From: Tilletia caries
Taxonomy: Eukaryota > Basidiomycota > Exobasidiomycetes > Tilletiales > Tilletiaceae
Reading direction: 5' to 3'
Assembly: GCA_032718865.1 (NCBI GenBank)
Contig: JALUTQ010000001.1
Coordinates: 2,046,001-2,110,000 of the forward strand
Length of the DNA: 64,000 nt
Shown: positions 32,186-41,004 of the stretch, piece after piece
How the letters are laid out: every line of letters begins with the position of its first letter
How positions within the stretch are numbered: position 1 is the first letter of the stretch
The notes under the pieces: model-generated
Databases searched by the model: none
What the model was told of the DNA's origin: nothing
Seen by the model: the letters and a program-made list of their open reading frames with translations, nothing else
Made by a program: the position numbers and the translations under genes

Positions 32186-34304
32186 AGGACACTCACAGAG
32201 ATGACTAGGACGATGCTCATTGCGGCAAACCTGCCGACGTTCTTTTGGCCTGCGGCGGTCGAGACAGCAGCGCGGATCAAAAACCGCGTGACCGCATCAG
32301 GACTGAAATAAGGCAAGACGCCTCACGAGATGCTGTTTGGGAAGCCTCCCGCGCCGGAAGACTTCAGGCCGTTCGGATGCGTTGCTTGGGCCAAGAAGGC
32401 GAGCACAGAGCGACACGGCAAGTTCGACCCGAAGGCAAGGCCCTGCGTATACCTCGGCCCAGCATTCAGGGGTGCGTCTCGCCTTTGGGATCCTGCGACG
32501 GAGAAGGAGATCGTTGAGCACTCTGTGACATTCGATGACCATCGAGACGCCAGCGCGCTCGTGTACCCCGGACAGCAGCGGCTCACGGATGCGCCGGGCG
32601 TCACCAGCGCCTCAGCCCGTCCCGCACCAGCCCCTGCAGTACCACCAACAACAGCACCACCAGCTCCTCCCTCGGGACAGCCCGCTCTAGCCCCCGCTCC
32701 CGTTCTCATCCGTGCCATGCAGACGGTGCTCGACAAGGACATCGTGCCCGACGACGTCGTCGACTCGGCGAGGACGATCGCGGGAGGGAACCCGGTCTCG
32801 CCCCGGACCCTCTCAACCTTGACGACCCGGCTGAGGGAACGGACAAACCAGATTGCGCGGGGAGCAGCAGGGGAACAGCCTGTGAGATAGGGAGCAGGTC
32901 AGGAAGCTGAGGGAGGCGAATCTGGGGAAGGAAGGTCAGCTGGAGCACAGCGGGTGGCAGAGGGAGAAGAGAGTCGGAATCAGGAGAGAGGACGAGAGGG
33001 ACATGAGCGCAGGAGCGGTCGGATTGCGGGAGAGGAGCCACAGTTTGGGATGCTGTCGGGCGGCCGGAAGCGCAAGGAACCAGGCGATGCTTGTTTCGCT
33101 GTGTTGGACCCTGAAGACGTGGGATACGACGATCCGCGGACGGTATCGGAAGCCCTGCGACGCCCGGACAGACAAGCATGGCTCGCAGCCATGAACGTGG
33201 AAATCAAATCGCACAAGGACAGAGGCACCTGGAGGATCGTGAAGCGACGAGGACAGAACCTGGTCACGTCGAAGTGGGTCCTTCGCCTCAAGAAGAATGC
33301 AGATGGCAGCATTCAGAAGTACAAGGCCCGCCTAGTCGCTCGAGGTTTCACACAAGTCGAAGGCGTCGATTTCGATGAGACTTTTGCGCCAACATCAAGA
33401 CTCCAGAACATGCGACTCCTGCTCGCAACCGCCGTTGCTCTGAACTTGGACGTCCACCAGATTGATTACGAGACGGCATACCTCAACGCGAAGCTCCAGA
33501 ACGAGAACTACATGGAGCCCCCCGAAGCCATGGACCTGCTCGGACACGACATAGCCCCCGACGACGCCTTGCAGCTCAATCTCGCACTATACGGCCTCAA
33601 ACAATCTGGTCACGAGTGGCATAGGGTCCTACGCGAAGCGCTCAAGACTCTGGGATTCGGACAGTGCAAGGTCGACCCGACGATGTTTGTGCGAGAGGGA
33701 GACAGTCCGGCCATGCTCCTGGTTTATGTCGATGATATTCTCGTTGCGGCACCAAAGGGCGGCGGAATTGAAGGCGTCAAGAAAGAGCTCCTAAGTCTCT
33801 TCAAGGGGACGGACTTGGGCCCGGCACATCACTGTCTCGGTATTCGCATCAGTCGGAATTGGGAGAACGGGACGATCACTCTGGACCAGGAACGGTACGC
33901 CAAGGAGGTCCTCTCGCGCTTTGGCATGACGGAATGCAATCCAGCCAAAACACCAATGGATCAGAAAGCCAGTCTCCGAAAGGCAACAGACGACGAGGCT
34001 CGGGCGGACAAGAGAGAGTTCCAGGCCATCGTTGGCTGCCTGGCTTACCTAGCGCAGGGGACGCGGCCCGACCTAGCCTATGCTGTCAGCACCCTCGGCA
34101 GATTCAGCTCCGATCCCACCGAAACCCACCGCATCGCCGCCAATCGCGTCCTTCGGTACTTGAAGCGGACATCAGGCGCAAAGTTGACCTTCGGAGGACA
34201 GAAGGACGGCAACGTTAGCCTCGAAGGCTTCGTTGATTCGGATTGGGCGGCGGACCGGGACGACAGGAGGTCGACCTCCGGCTTCGTGTTTACTGTGGGC
34301 GGAG

Positions 34305-35015
34305 TGTTGATTTTCTCCAGCTGCGAGCGACCAGCAATGGTGCTCCAGCATATGCTGTGACTTTCCCTTTGTCCGCACACACTATGGCAGGTCACGTGAC
34401 CTCCACTTCCACACTCATTCGTTACATCGGCCGATACTTTCTCCATTCTCTCCGCTCCACTTCTCGCTCTCGTTTCCCACACTCTCACCATCACGTGAAC
34501 GATCACTGTCCGATGATCACTGCCCTGAGCAGAGAATCTTCACCCATTGGTGGATTTCTCCACATCACCCCTATAAATAGCCAGCCCTCTCCTGTCCCCC
34601 ACCACCATCCTGTATGCTCACTACCACCATCGTCCGCACCCACAAGCAATTGAGCATCACATCACTGGCACATCATCATCGTCCGCAGACCGCATCACAC
34701 ATCACCGAACCGATTGGCGCCTTGTGCCCAGTCTCTTCCATCGCGCTTACCACCACCGACCGCGTCGCCATCGACATCGACACAAGCTCGTCCGCAGGGA
34801 CAGCTTTACGGAACCAGCACATATCAGCGCCTTGTGCCTGGCATTCCGACATCACCGCCAACAACTACCGCAGGAGTAGTCCGGCATCGCCCTCGCGCGC
34901 GCGCCAGTGCCTTGTGCTTGGCTGCACCAAGTCCGTCCGTGGGACTCATCAGCAGCACCAGCAGCAGCAGCATCACAGGGGTACGTGGGACCGGCAACTA
35001 GCTACGATTTCAACA
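34305..35015 (+). repeat. 5' LTR of Copia-2
   Basis: 711 bp, containing GGTCACGTGACC near 34391, CACGTGA near 34491 and a TATA box near 34570. Near-identical to 37908-38620. Confidence 0.95.
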
Positions 35016-35824
35016 GATTAAGAGTCTGAATAGCTCTTCCCACACCCCTTTCACCCGTCCGCGCCACCTGTCCGTCCGTCGACACCGTCCGTAACCCCGT
35101 CGACACCGTCCGTCCGTGCCTCATCCGCACTTGTCCGTCTGCACCGTCCGTCCGTGCATCGTCCGTTTACCCCGTCCGCATCGTCCGCGCCCGCGTCGAC
35201 GTCGACTCCACCGTCGTCGACCTCATCCTCCTCCCTGCCGCGCTCGTCCGTCTGCGCTTGTCCGTCCGTCCGTCCGTCCGTCCGTCCGTCCGCAGGAACA
35301 ATCCATCCTTCACACACTCAGGAAGAGAAATCATAGGGCATTTAATTTTTTCACCATCAGAAAGTCCGAGTCTGATCGTCCGCAAGTCCGAGCCTGGGTT
35401 AGAGGTTGAGCACGTCCGTACGCCCCTCCTCATCACCCTCGCCATCGTCGATCCCATCTTTAGGGCTCTCGACCTCATCCACAAGTCCGTCGACCTCATC
35501 ACCGATCCCTCATTTACTCGGCCGAAATTTTACCCGATCCCGGTCACGTGCCCGCCCGAAAAGCATACCACCGAAACGCCCGTCTCAAGCTCTGATTTAT
35601 CATCTTGTTTTCAAGTCCGTACCTTTCGTCCTCGCCGAGAAAGAACCCTCCGAACTCATCCTTCACTTTCGGGGTCGATCAAATTCCGGTTCACCCACTA
35701 GGTCCGAGCGGTCACATTTTTCGAAACCCAAAATTTTTATTTCGGTCAATTCTCAACCGATTTCGAATCTGAAAACGGTTTTTCGGTCCGTAAAAATCCC
35801 CAGATCACGACCGCGGCCTCAAAC

Positions 35825-37873
35825 ATGGAGACCAATATCACTTCTGCAAGCATACCCGGCCTTACAGGCGTGGAGAACTTTTTCAAGTGGCGTCAAGCAA
35901 TGGAGCCGATCCTGGACGGATTCCGTGCCCTTCTCATCGTCCAAGGCTACGACTGCTGTCCGACGATGCCCGTCATCCCTTCCTCGACCGACCTCAAACT
36001 CATCGAGGCTTGGAAGGATCGGGACGCCCGAGCCCGGTCACTTATACAAAGAACCATCAGCGGTCCGATGGTTGCTATGACCAGAGCCCTCAAGACTTCT
36101 TCGGAGATGTGGCTTCTCCTCCACGATCTCAACGACCTCAACACGTCCGATTACCGTGCCACAATCAATCGAAGACTCGCAAACCTCTTTCTGGAGGAGT
36201 CCGGCGACATGACCGAACATCTCAACACATACATTGAGATGGTGGCCAAAGCAGAAGCAGCAGGCTTACCCTGGGGCAAGAACGACGACGAGAAGGCTCT
36301 CTGCTTTCTCGACACCCTCGACCACGCGTTCCGTCCGATAAAGAGCGAGTGGCGTGGATTACCAAAAGAAGACCGGTCGTTTTTCGCCCTCATCAAGATC
36401 TACAAAGAAGAGGACGTTGCCCGTAAACGTTCGTCCGACCGACAGATCGAAGCGGCAGCAATGGCAGCTGTCCAAAACCCCAAGCAGTCCGTCAAGATCA
36501 AGGGGATATCACAAAACAAGAAGTCTGCCCGACCGTCAGGCAGCGACAATGGACCACTATGCTATGGCTGTGGCTCCAGGGACGGGCACGTTCGTGCCGA
36601 CTGTCCCATCACCAAGCATCTTGGTCCTGGGGGGATCATATGCTGGAACTGTCACGAGAAGGGACACGCACAGACCGAGTGTCCCATCGACCATGCGAAG
36701 GCGGTGCGCACGGAGGACGAGGACATCCTCGGTGCACTAGTGGAAGAGCATACGAGGCTCGCTGGGGAGTCCGACCCCACCACCGTCGCCTTCATGGTAG
36801 ACTCCGGAGCATCCCGACACATCGTCGAGCACGAATGGATGCTCAGCAATTCTCGAAACATTCCCGAGATTGCATTCAAGACCGTGGGCTGTAAGCTCAA
36901 GTCCAACAAGGCTGGCGACATCATGGGGTCCCTGCCTGACGGCCGCGGCATCACCTTCAAGGACGCCGTACATATTCCGGGAGGAGGAGTTAATCTACTG
37001 TCCGAGGAACTCCTCATGGAACGAGGCTGGAGGAAGGTCATTTGCGACAACGGTGACGCTATCCTCCAACATAACATCAAGTCCGACTGGCGGTTGCCCC
37101 TACAGAAACTTGGAAGGGCCCGCTACCTGGTGTTCAAACTCAAGTCCGTCCCACCGGTCGAGTCCGAGGCAAGCAAAAACGTCCTTGCTGCCGCTCAACC
37201 GACCGTCGACCGTATCAAGTCCGACCCTGCTTGTCCGAAAGCATGGGAACCCAGTCCGCAAGCAGAGGAGACCGATCCTCACGAAGTCATTCGTGTCGAA
37301 GACTTCCTTGAGCCCGATAACGACGACGAGCTCCCGGCTGCAGAAGGGCAGAGGGAGCAACCACGCGAGGTGGTATGCACGGGAGACCGACCCGTCCGCG
37401 AACCTCCTTGTCGTTCCGACCGCAATCAGCGTCCAGAAGGCGAACGTCAGAATTTCATCATGGTCATTCAAGAGCTCGAAGGTCACTTGCTTCCAATCAG
37501 TCCGACGGACAAGGACCCTTTCACATACGAGGAGGCTCTTGCACGACCTGATCCTGATCGAACAGAACGCGTCCATCACATGGACAGGGATTTCAATTCC
37601 CTTATCAAGACCGGCACCCTCGAAGAAGTCACCGTTCCAGAGGGAGCAAACGTTGTGCCCACAAGGCACGTATTCAAGACCGTGACCGACATCGACAAGG
37701 TCAGCCCCGTCCTCGGTATCACCGTCCGACGCATGAAGGATGCCTACTACATCAACCAGTCTGTCTACAGTGCGACCGCAGACATCCTCACCAAGCCCGT
37801 GTCCGGTTCCACACTCTGCAAGCACCGCGAGTCTATGGGACTACAGCCTCCGCCCGATTCAACATCTCATTGA
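35825..37873 (+). CDS. Copia-2 internally deleted Gag-protease-ΔRT polyprotein
   Basis: An uninterrupted 682-codon frame. It begins with a Copia Gag (GVENFFKWRQAMEPILDGF..., later ADYRATINRRLA-like blocks). Two zinc knuckles follow: an atypical CX2CX5HX4C (CYGCGSRDGHVRADC) and a canonical CX2CX4HX4C (CWNCHEKGHAQTEC). The protease has the intact active-site motif FMVDSGASRHIV. The pre-integrase and integrase domains are absent. The frame passes through an acidic linker into the start of Copia RT (TYEEALARPDPDRTERVHHMD, then HVFKTV). It then jumps to SPVLGITVRR...YYINQSVY and next to TADILTKPV from the end of RNase H. All deletions are in frame. The RT catalytic YVDD is missing, so the product could at most be a Gag/protease that depends on a helper. 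Confidence 0.88.
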   Translation: METNITSASIPGLTGVENFFKWRQAMEPILDGFRALLIVQGYDCCPTMPVIPSSTDLKLIEAWKDRDARARSLIQRTISGPMVAMTRALKTSSEMWLLLHDLNDLNTSDYRATINRRLANLFLEESGDMTEHLNTYIEMVAKAEAAGLPWGKNDDEKALCFLDTLDHAFRPIKSEWRGLPKEDRSFFALIKIYKEEDVARKRSSDRQIEAAAMAAVQNPKQSVKIKGISQNKKSARPSGSDNGPLCYGCGSRDGHVRADCPITKHLGPGGIICWNCHEKGHAQTECPIDHAKAVRTEDEDILGALVEEHTRLAGESDPTTVAFMVDSGASRHIVEHEWMLSNSRNIPEIAFKTVGCKLKSNKAGDIMGSLPDGRGITFKDAVHIPGGGVNLLSEELLMERGWRKVICDNGDAILQHNIKSDWRLPLQKLGRARYLVFKLKSVPPVESEASKNVLAAAQPTVDRIKSDPACPKAWEPSPQAEETDPHEVIRVEDFLEPDNDDELPAAEGQREQPREVVCTGDRPVREPPCRSDRNQRPEGERQNFIMVIQELEGHLLPISPTDKDPFTYEEALARPDPDRTERVHHMDRDFNSLIKTGTLEEVTVPEGANVVPTRHVFKTVTDIDKVSPVLGITVRRMKDAYYINQSVYSATADILTKPVSGSTLCKHRESMGLQPPPDSTSH

Positions 37874-37907
37874 CCGTCTTTCGCACCACTGGCTGGTAGA
37901 GAGGGAG

Positions 37908-38620
37908 TGTTGATTTTTCTCCAGCTGCGAGCGACCAGCAATGGTGCTCCAGCATATGCTGTGACTTTCCCTTTGTCCGCACACACTATGGCAGGTCACG
38001 TGACCTCCACTTCCACACTCATTCGTTACATCGGCCGATACTTTCTCCATTCTCTCCGCTCCACTTCTCGCTCTCGTTTCCCACACTCTCACCATCACGT
38101 GAACGATCACTGTCCGATGATCACTGCCCTGAGCAGAGAATCTTCACCCATTGGTGGATTTCTCCACATCACCCCTATAAATAGCCAGCCCTCTCCTGTC
38201 CCCCCACCACCATCCTGTATGCTCACTACCACCATCGTCCGCACCCACAAGCAATTGAGCATCACATCACTGGCACATCATCATCGTCCGCAGACCGCAT
38301 CACACATCACCGAACCGATTGGCGCCTTGTGCCCAGTCTCTTCCATCGCGCTCACCACCACCGACCGCGTCGCCATCGACATCGACACAAGCTCGTCCGC
38401 AGGGACAGCTTTACGGAACCAGCACATATCAGCGCCTTGTGCCTGGCATTCCGACATCACCGCCAACAACTACCGCAGGAGTAGTCCGGCATCGCCCTCG
38501 CGCGCGCGCCAGTGCCTTGTGCTTGGCTGCACCAAGTCCGTCCGTGGGACTCATCAGCAGCACCAGCAGCAGCAGCATCACAGGGGTACGTGGGACCGGC
38601 AACTAGCTACGATTTCAACA
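37908..38620 (+). repeat. 3' LTR of Copia-2
   Basis: 713 bp; see the element entry. Preceded by the purine tract and followed by the CGGAG duplication. Confidence 0.95.
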
Positions 38621-39067
38621 CGGAGGAGCGGTATCGTGGGGCTCCCGGAAGCAGGGAGCAGTGGCGCTCTCGACTGCTGAGGCAGAATACGTGGCGGCAG
38701 GGGTTGCCGGGCGCGAGTCACTGATGCTCAGCGGCGTTCTCAAGGCAGCCGGTCAGGACATGGGTACCGTGACGGTCCATTGCGACAACCAAGCTGCGAT
38801 TCAACTGGTCAAGAATCCCGGGTCCCATCACGACCGGAGCAAGTTTATCGACATCGCGCACCACTGGATTCGGGACAAGACGCAAGAGGGAGCCTTCGCC
38901 TTTCAGTACATTCCCACCGACATAAACCCGGCCGATGCCTTCACCAAGCCGCTAGGACAAATCAAGCATTATCAGCACGCCCAAGCAATCGGGATGGCAT
39001 TGGCAACAGGAGCATGGAGGCCTGGTCTAGAGGGAGACTTGGAACAGTGAGCTGTGCTGAGAGGGAG

Positions 39068-39179
39068 TGTGGGAAACGGTGACCATGCGTGGAGGTGGAG
39101 GCAGCTTGCCCACTGTACCTTTTCTTTCTCCCTGTCTTTTCCTTCCTGTCTTCTGCAATACAAGTAGTCAGTATTCACA
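39068..39179 (+). repeat. 3' LTR of Copia-1
   Basis: 112 bp, preceded by GAGAGGGAG and followed by the GCCAG target duplication. Confidence 0.95.
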
Positions 39180-39184
39180 GCCAG

Positions 39185-40843
39185 CTCAGCTGTCCGCTAG
39201 GACGTCTGATTCCAACGCACGCGGCACGCACGAGTAGGGGAGCTTGATGCCGAAAGGCCAGAACGCCTAGTACGGGCACACACGATACCGGCTCAACATG
39301 AGCCCCTCGCGAGCAAGCAGAGCTCGCCACGACGCGCCGAACGCGCCCAAGAACGACCCATTTGGGCTACCCACGGCCAAGATTGGCTCAAGACACCACT
39401 GCCTCGACTTTTTCGAGCACACCTTTCCTGGGCGCGAAGCGCCCTCCCACAATATCCCAGCACGCATGCGAGCGTACTCACTCCCAGCAAGCCATTGCAC
39501 GCGTACGGCGGCACGCATGTCGCTCACCGCCGCTCCACCTGCGACCCCTGCGCCTGCCAAGTGACGGACCATCGATTTCAACACCCATCGCGGTCCTCAC
39601 GTCCTTATATCTTCACATCAAGACACAACCTTCCCGCGCAGGCCGGGTTTTCTTCGAACCGTTTGGGCGACTCGCACACGGCACCATCAGCACGAACAAG
39701 GAGCTCTCTCTCGCAGCGCTTGCTTGATCAGGAACTCCCACCCATCGAACCATACCCTTCGCACGACCACGGCCGGACGGGACCCCCTCCTAGCCGCGTC
39801 ACCCCTCTTCGGCACCCACTGGCCGATCAATGCACGGCCCTGCCCGCGTTCCTCCCTTCAGCTCATGGAGTCCGAGAGCATCCGCCAGGCCTGTACCCGA
39901 GTCCGAGCCAAGCGCCCAAGCCGGTCTTCACGGACGGAAACTCCCAACACCGGTTCGAGGACCAGTGAACACGGAACTCAACCTTCGTCACTAGGGCACC
40001 CTCTCTCTCCGATAACCCCATTTACCATTTCCTAAAAAGCAACAACAGCATTGCGCGCCGCCTCGTGTGGCTCCATACCTCTCGACTCCTCATCTCTTCC
40101 TACGTCCAAGTCTCTCCAATCAGGCGACATGTGCACGGTCCTTTCGAAACAGTGGCGGTCAAGGAACCCTCTCCATATCGTTAGCGGGACGGGGCCAGAC
40201 AAGAGAAGCAGGCAGCAGATGCAACAGAGGCCGATCTGACTGCTTCAAAACCACCTTCCCAACATCCCTGACGTGTCCTCCACATATTGTTAAGCTCCCA
40301 CGGTGGGCGATCTTTATTTCTCGCTAGATTAGCAATTGACACCCCAAGTACAAAAAAAGAAAAAAAACTGTAAGGCTCACTTACTGGAGTGCAATTCCAG
40401 AACCGACACCAACAGAACATCGACAGAGCACCACTGAAATGCCTCCAATGGCGATGCGGGCGCGTAGTGGAGCAGTCCTGGGTGTTGGAACAGGCTCGAG
40501 CAGGACGTTTCGGCACAAATCAGGCGCATGTATTCTATCCCATAGTGAATTACTGTCCACCGAAGAGATCTCGCTGCTGCTTGAGTGAGTGGGTGTCCTC
40601 TGCGCGCGCGCGAAGAAAGCGTGGACACCGATGTCCGTGAGTCGGCGGCGTGACTTCGGTCTGTTGGGGCGATGTGAGTGAGCATGCTGAGGTCGGGATG
40701 GTCAGAATTGCAATGTCCCGGTTTCTCTATGAGTTGGAATCAGACGCCTTACGGCCAGCCAGAGACGCTCTCATACGCGGCTATGGCCACGTGGAAAATT
40801 AATTTTTATTTATTTCAACCGCGTGAATTCACCGCCGTAAATG
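39185..40843. other. Interior of the Mutator-like element
   Basis: 1.66 kb with open frames of 80-160 codons on both strands, none resembling a transposase (no DDE or MULE motif seen). Contains GCGCGCGCG near 40600 and an A-run near 40350. Confidence 0.4.
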
Positions 40844-40863
40844 CGTCTGATACGATGAGACTA

Positions 40864-41004
40864 CACTTCCTCCTTGTTAACCATGTCCACGATATCGCAT
40901 TCCGCTGTACTTCAGTCACTTCTAGGTACAATCTACACACTCCTTTGGCGTCGGAACTCTCTTGTCTGCAGCCCGTTCTCCCCCGTTCCGGGGAGATTCC
41001 AACT
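40864..41004 (+). mobile_element. Right part of the split 222-bp inverted-repeat element (copy 1)
   Basis: Identical over its whole length to 45928-46068. Ends in TTCCAACT, the reverse complement of the element start at 26353. The first nine bases are the duplicated target. Confidence 0.85.

Larger units (their letters stand above)
34305..38620 (+). mobile_element. Copia-2: recently inserted non-autonomous Copia element
   Basis: LTRs at 34305-35015 (711 bp) and 37908-38620 (713 bp) start TGTTGATT and end TTTCAACA. They differ by two homopolymer indels and one T/C, so the insertion is recent. A 5-bp duplication CGGAG flanks it (34300-34304, 38621-38625). A TATA box CCTATAAATAG lies in each LTR (near 34570). 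The PBS GATTAAGAGTCTGAA follows the 5' LTR and is complementary to tRNA-Lys(CUU), not the initiator tRNA used by Copia-1. The purine tract before the 3' LTR is AGAGAGGGAG. The 5' leader (35016-35824) contains a (GTCC)n microsatellite at about 35255-35292. The coding part lacks integrase and most of the reverse transcriptase. Confidence 0.95.
30575..39050 (+). pseudogene. pol: Copia-1 Pol polyprotein (protease, integrase, RT, RNase H), interrupted
   Basis: Coding segments are about 30575-31554, 32191-34304 and 38626-39050. The protease motif is FFILDTASTRHIV. The pre-integrase zinc-binding region follows (HRCLGH...CSACAQGK). The integrase core shows HVDTFGP, RTDGALEF and AERNIRT, the last of which continues across the TRIM insertion as LTEMTRTML. 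The reverse transcriptase starts near WLAAMNVEIKSH and contains ARLVARGFTQ and the catalytic LLVYVDDILVA. RNase H is split between SGFVFTVGG and SWGSRKQGAVALSTAEAEYVA. The TRIM insertion (636 bp with its duplication) keeps frame, but its own sequence has stops. Copia-2 (4,321 bp) shifts frame. Independent damage: in-frame TAA near 32310 and TAG at 32888-32890. The copy is non-functional even apart from the insertions. Confidence 0.9.
29467..39179 (+). mobile_element. Copia-1: Ty1/copia LTR retrotransposon carrying two nested retroelements
   Basis: Two 112-bp LTRs (29467-29578 and 39068-39179) start TGTGGG and end TTCACA, and differ by one C/T. A 5-bp duplication GCCAG flanks the element (29462-29466, 39180-39184). 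The primer-binding site directly after the 5' LTR (GGTTATGAGCTC) matches the anticodon-loop half of initiator tRNA-Met, as in Drosophila copia. A purine tract GAGAGGGAG precedes the 3' LTR. Domain order is Gag, protease, integrase, reverse transcriptase, RNase H. Two later insertions (31555-32185, 34305-38620) interrupt integrase and RNase H. Without them the element is about 4.76 kb, normal for Copia. Confidence 0.95.
29361..40863. mobile_element. Mutator-like inverted-repeat element, interrupted by Copia-1
   Basis: The 20-bp string TAGTCTCATCGTATCAGACG at 29361-29380 is exactly inverted at 40844-40863. A second inverted match lies about 70 bp inside each end (TTCCACGTGGC at 29434-29444; GCCACGTGGAA at 40786-40796), so the TIR is about 100 bp and imperfect. 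A 9-bp direct repeat CACTTCCTC lies at 26434-26442 and 40864-40872; the uninterrupted target is preserved at 45928-45936. Long TIRs with 9-bp duplications are typical of Mutator-like elements. Without the 9.7-kb Copia-1 it is about 1.8 kb. Its own interior (39185-40843) encodes nothing I recognise, so it is probably non-autonomous. Confidence 0.7.

Noticed and set aside
35051..35317. Minus-strand Asp/Gly/Arg/Thr-rich protein near the Copia-2 leader
   Set aside because: Produced by the (GTCC)n microsatellite and CGTCCG repeats in the retroelement leader.
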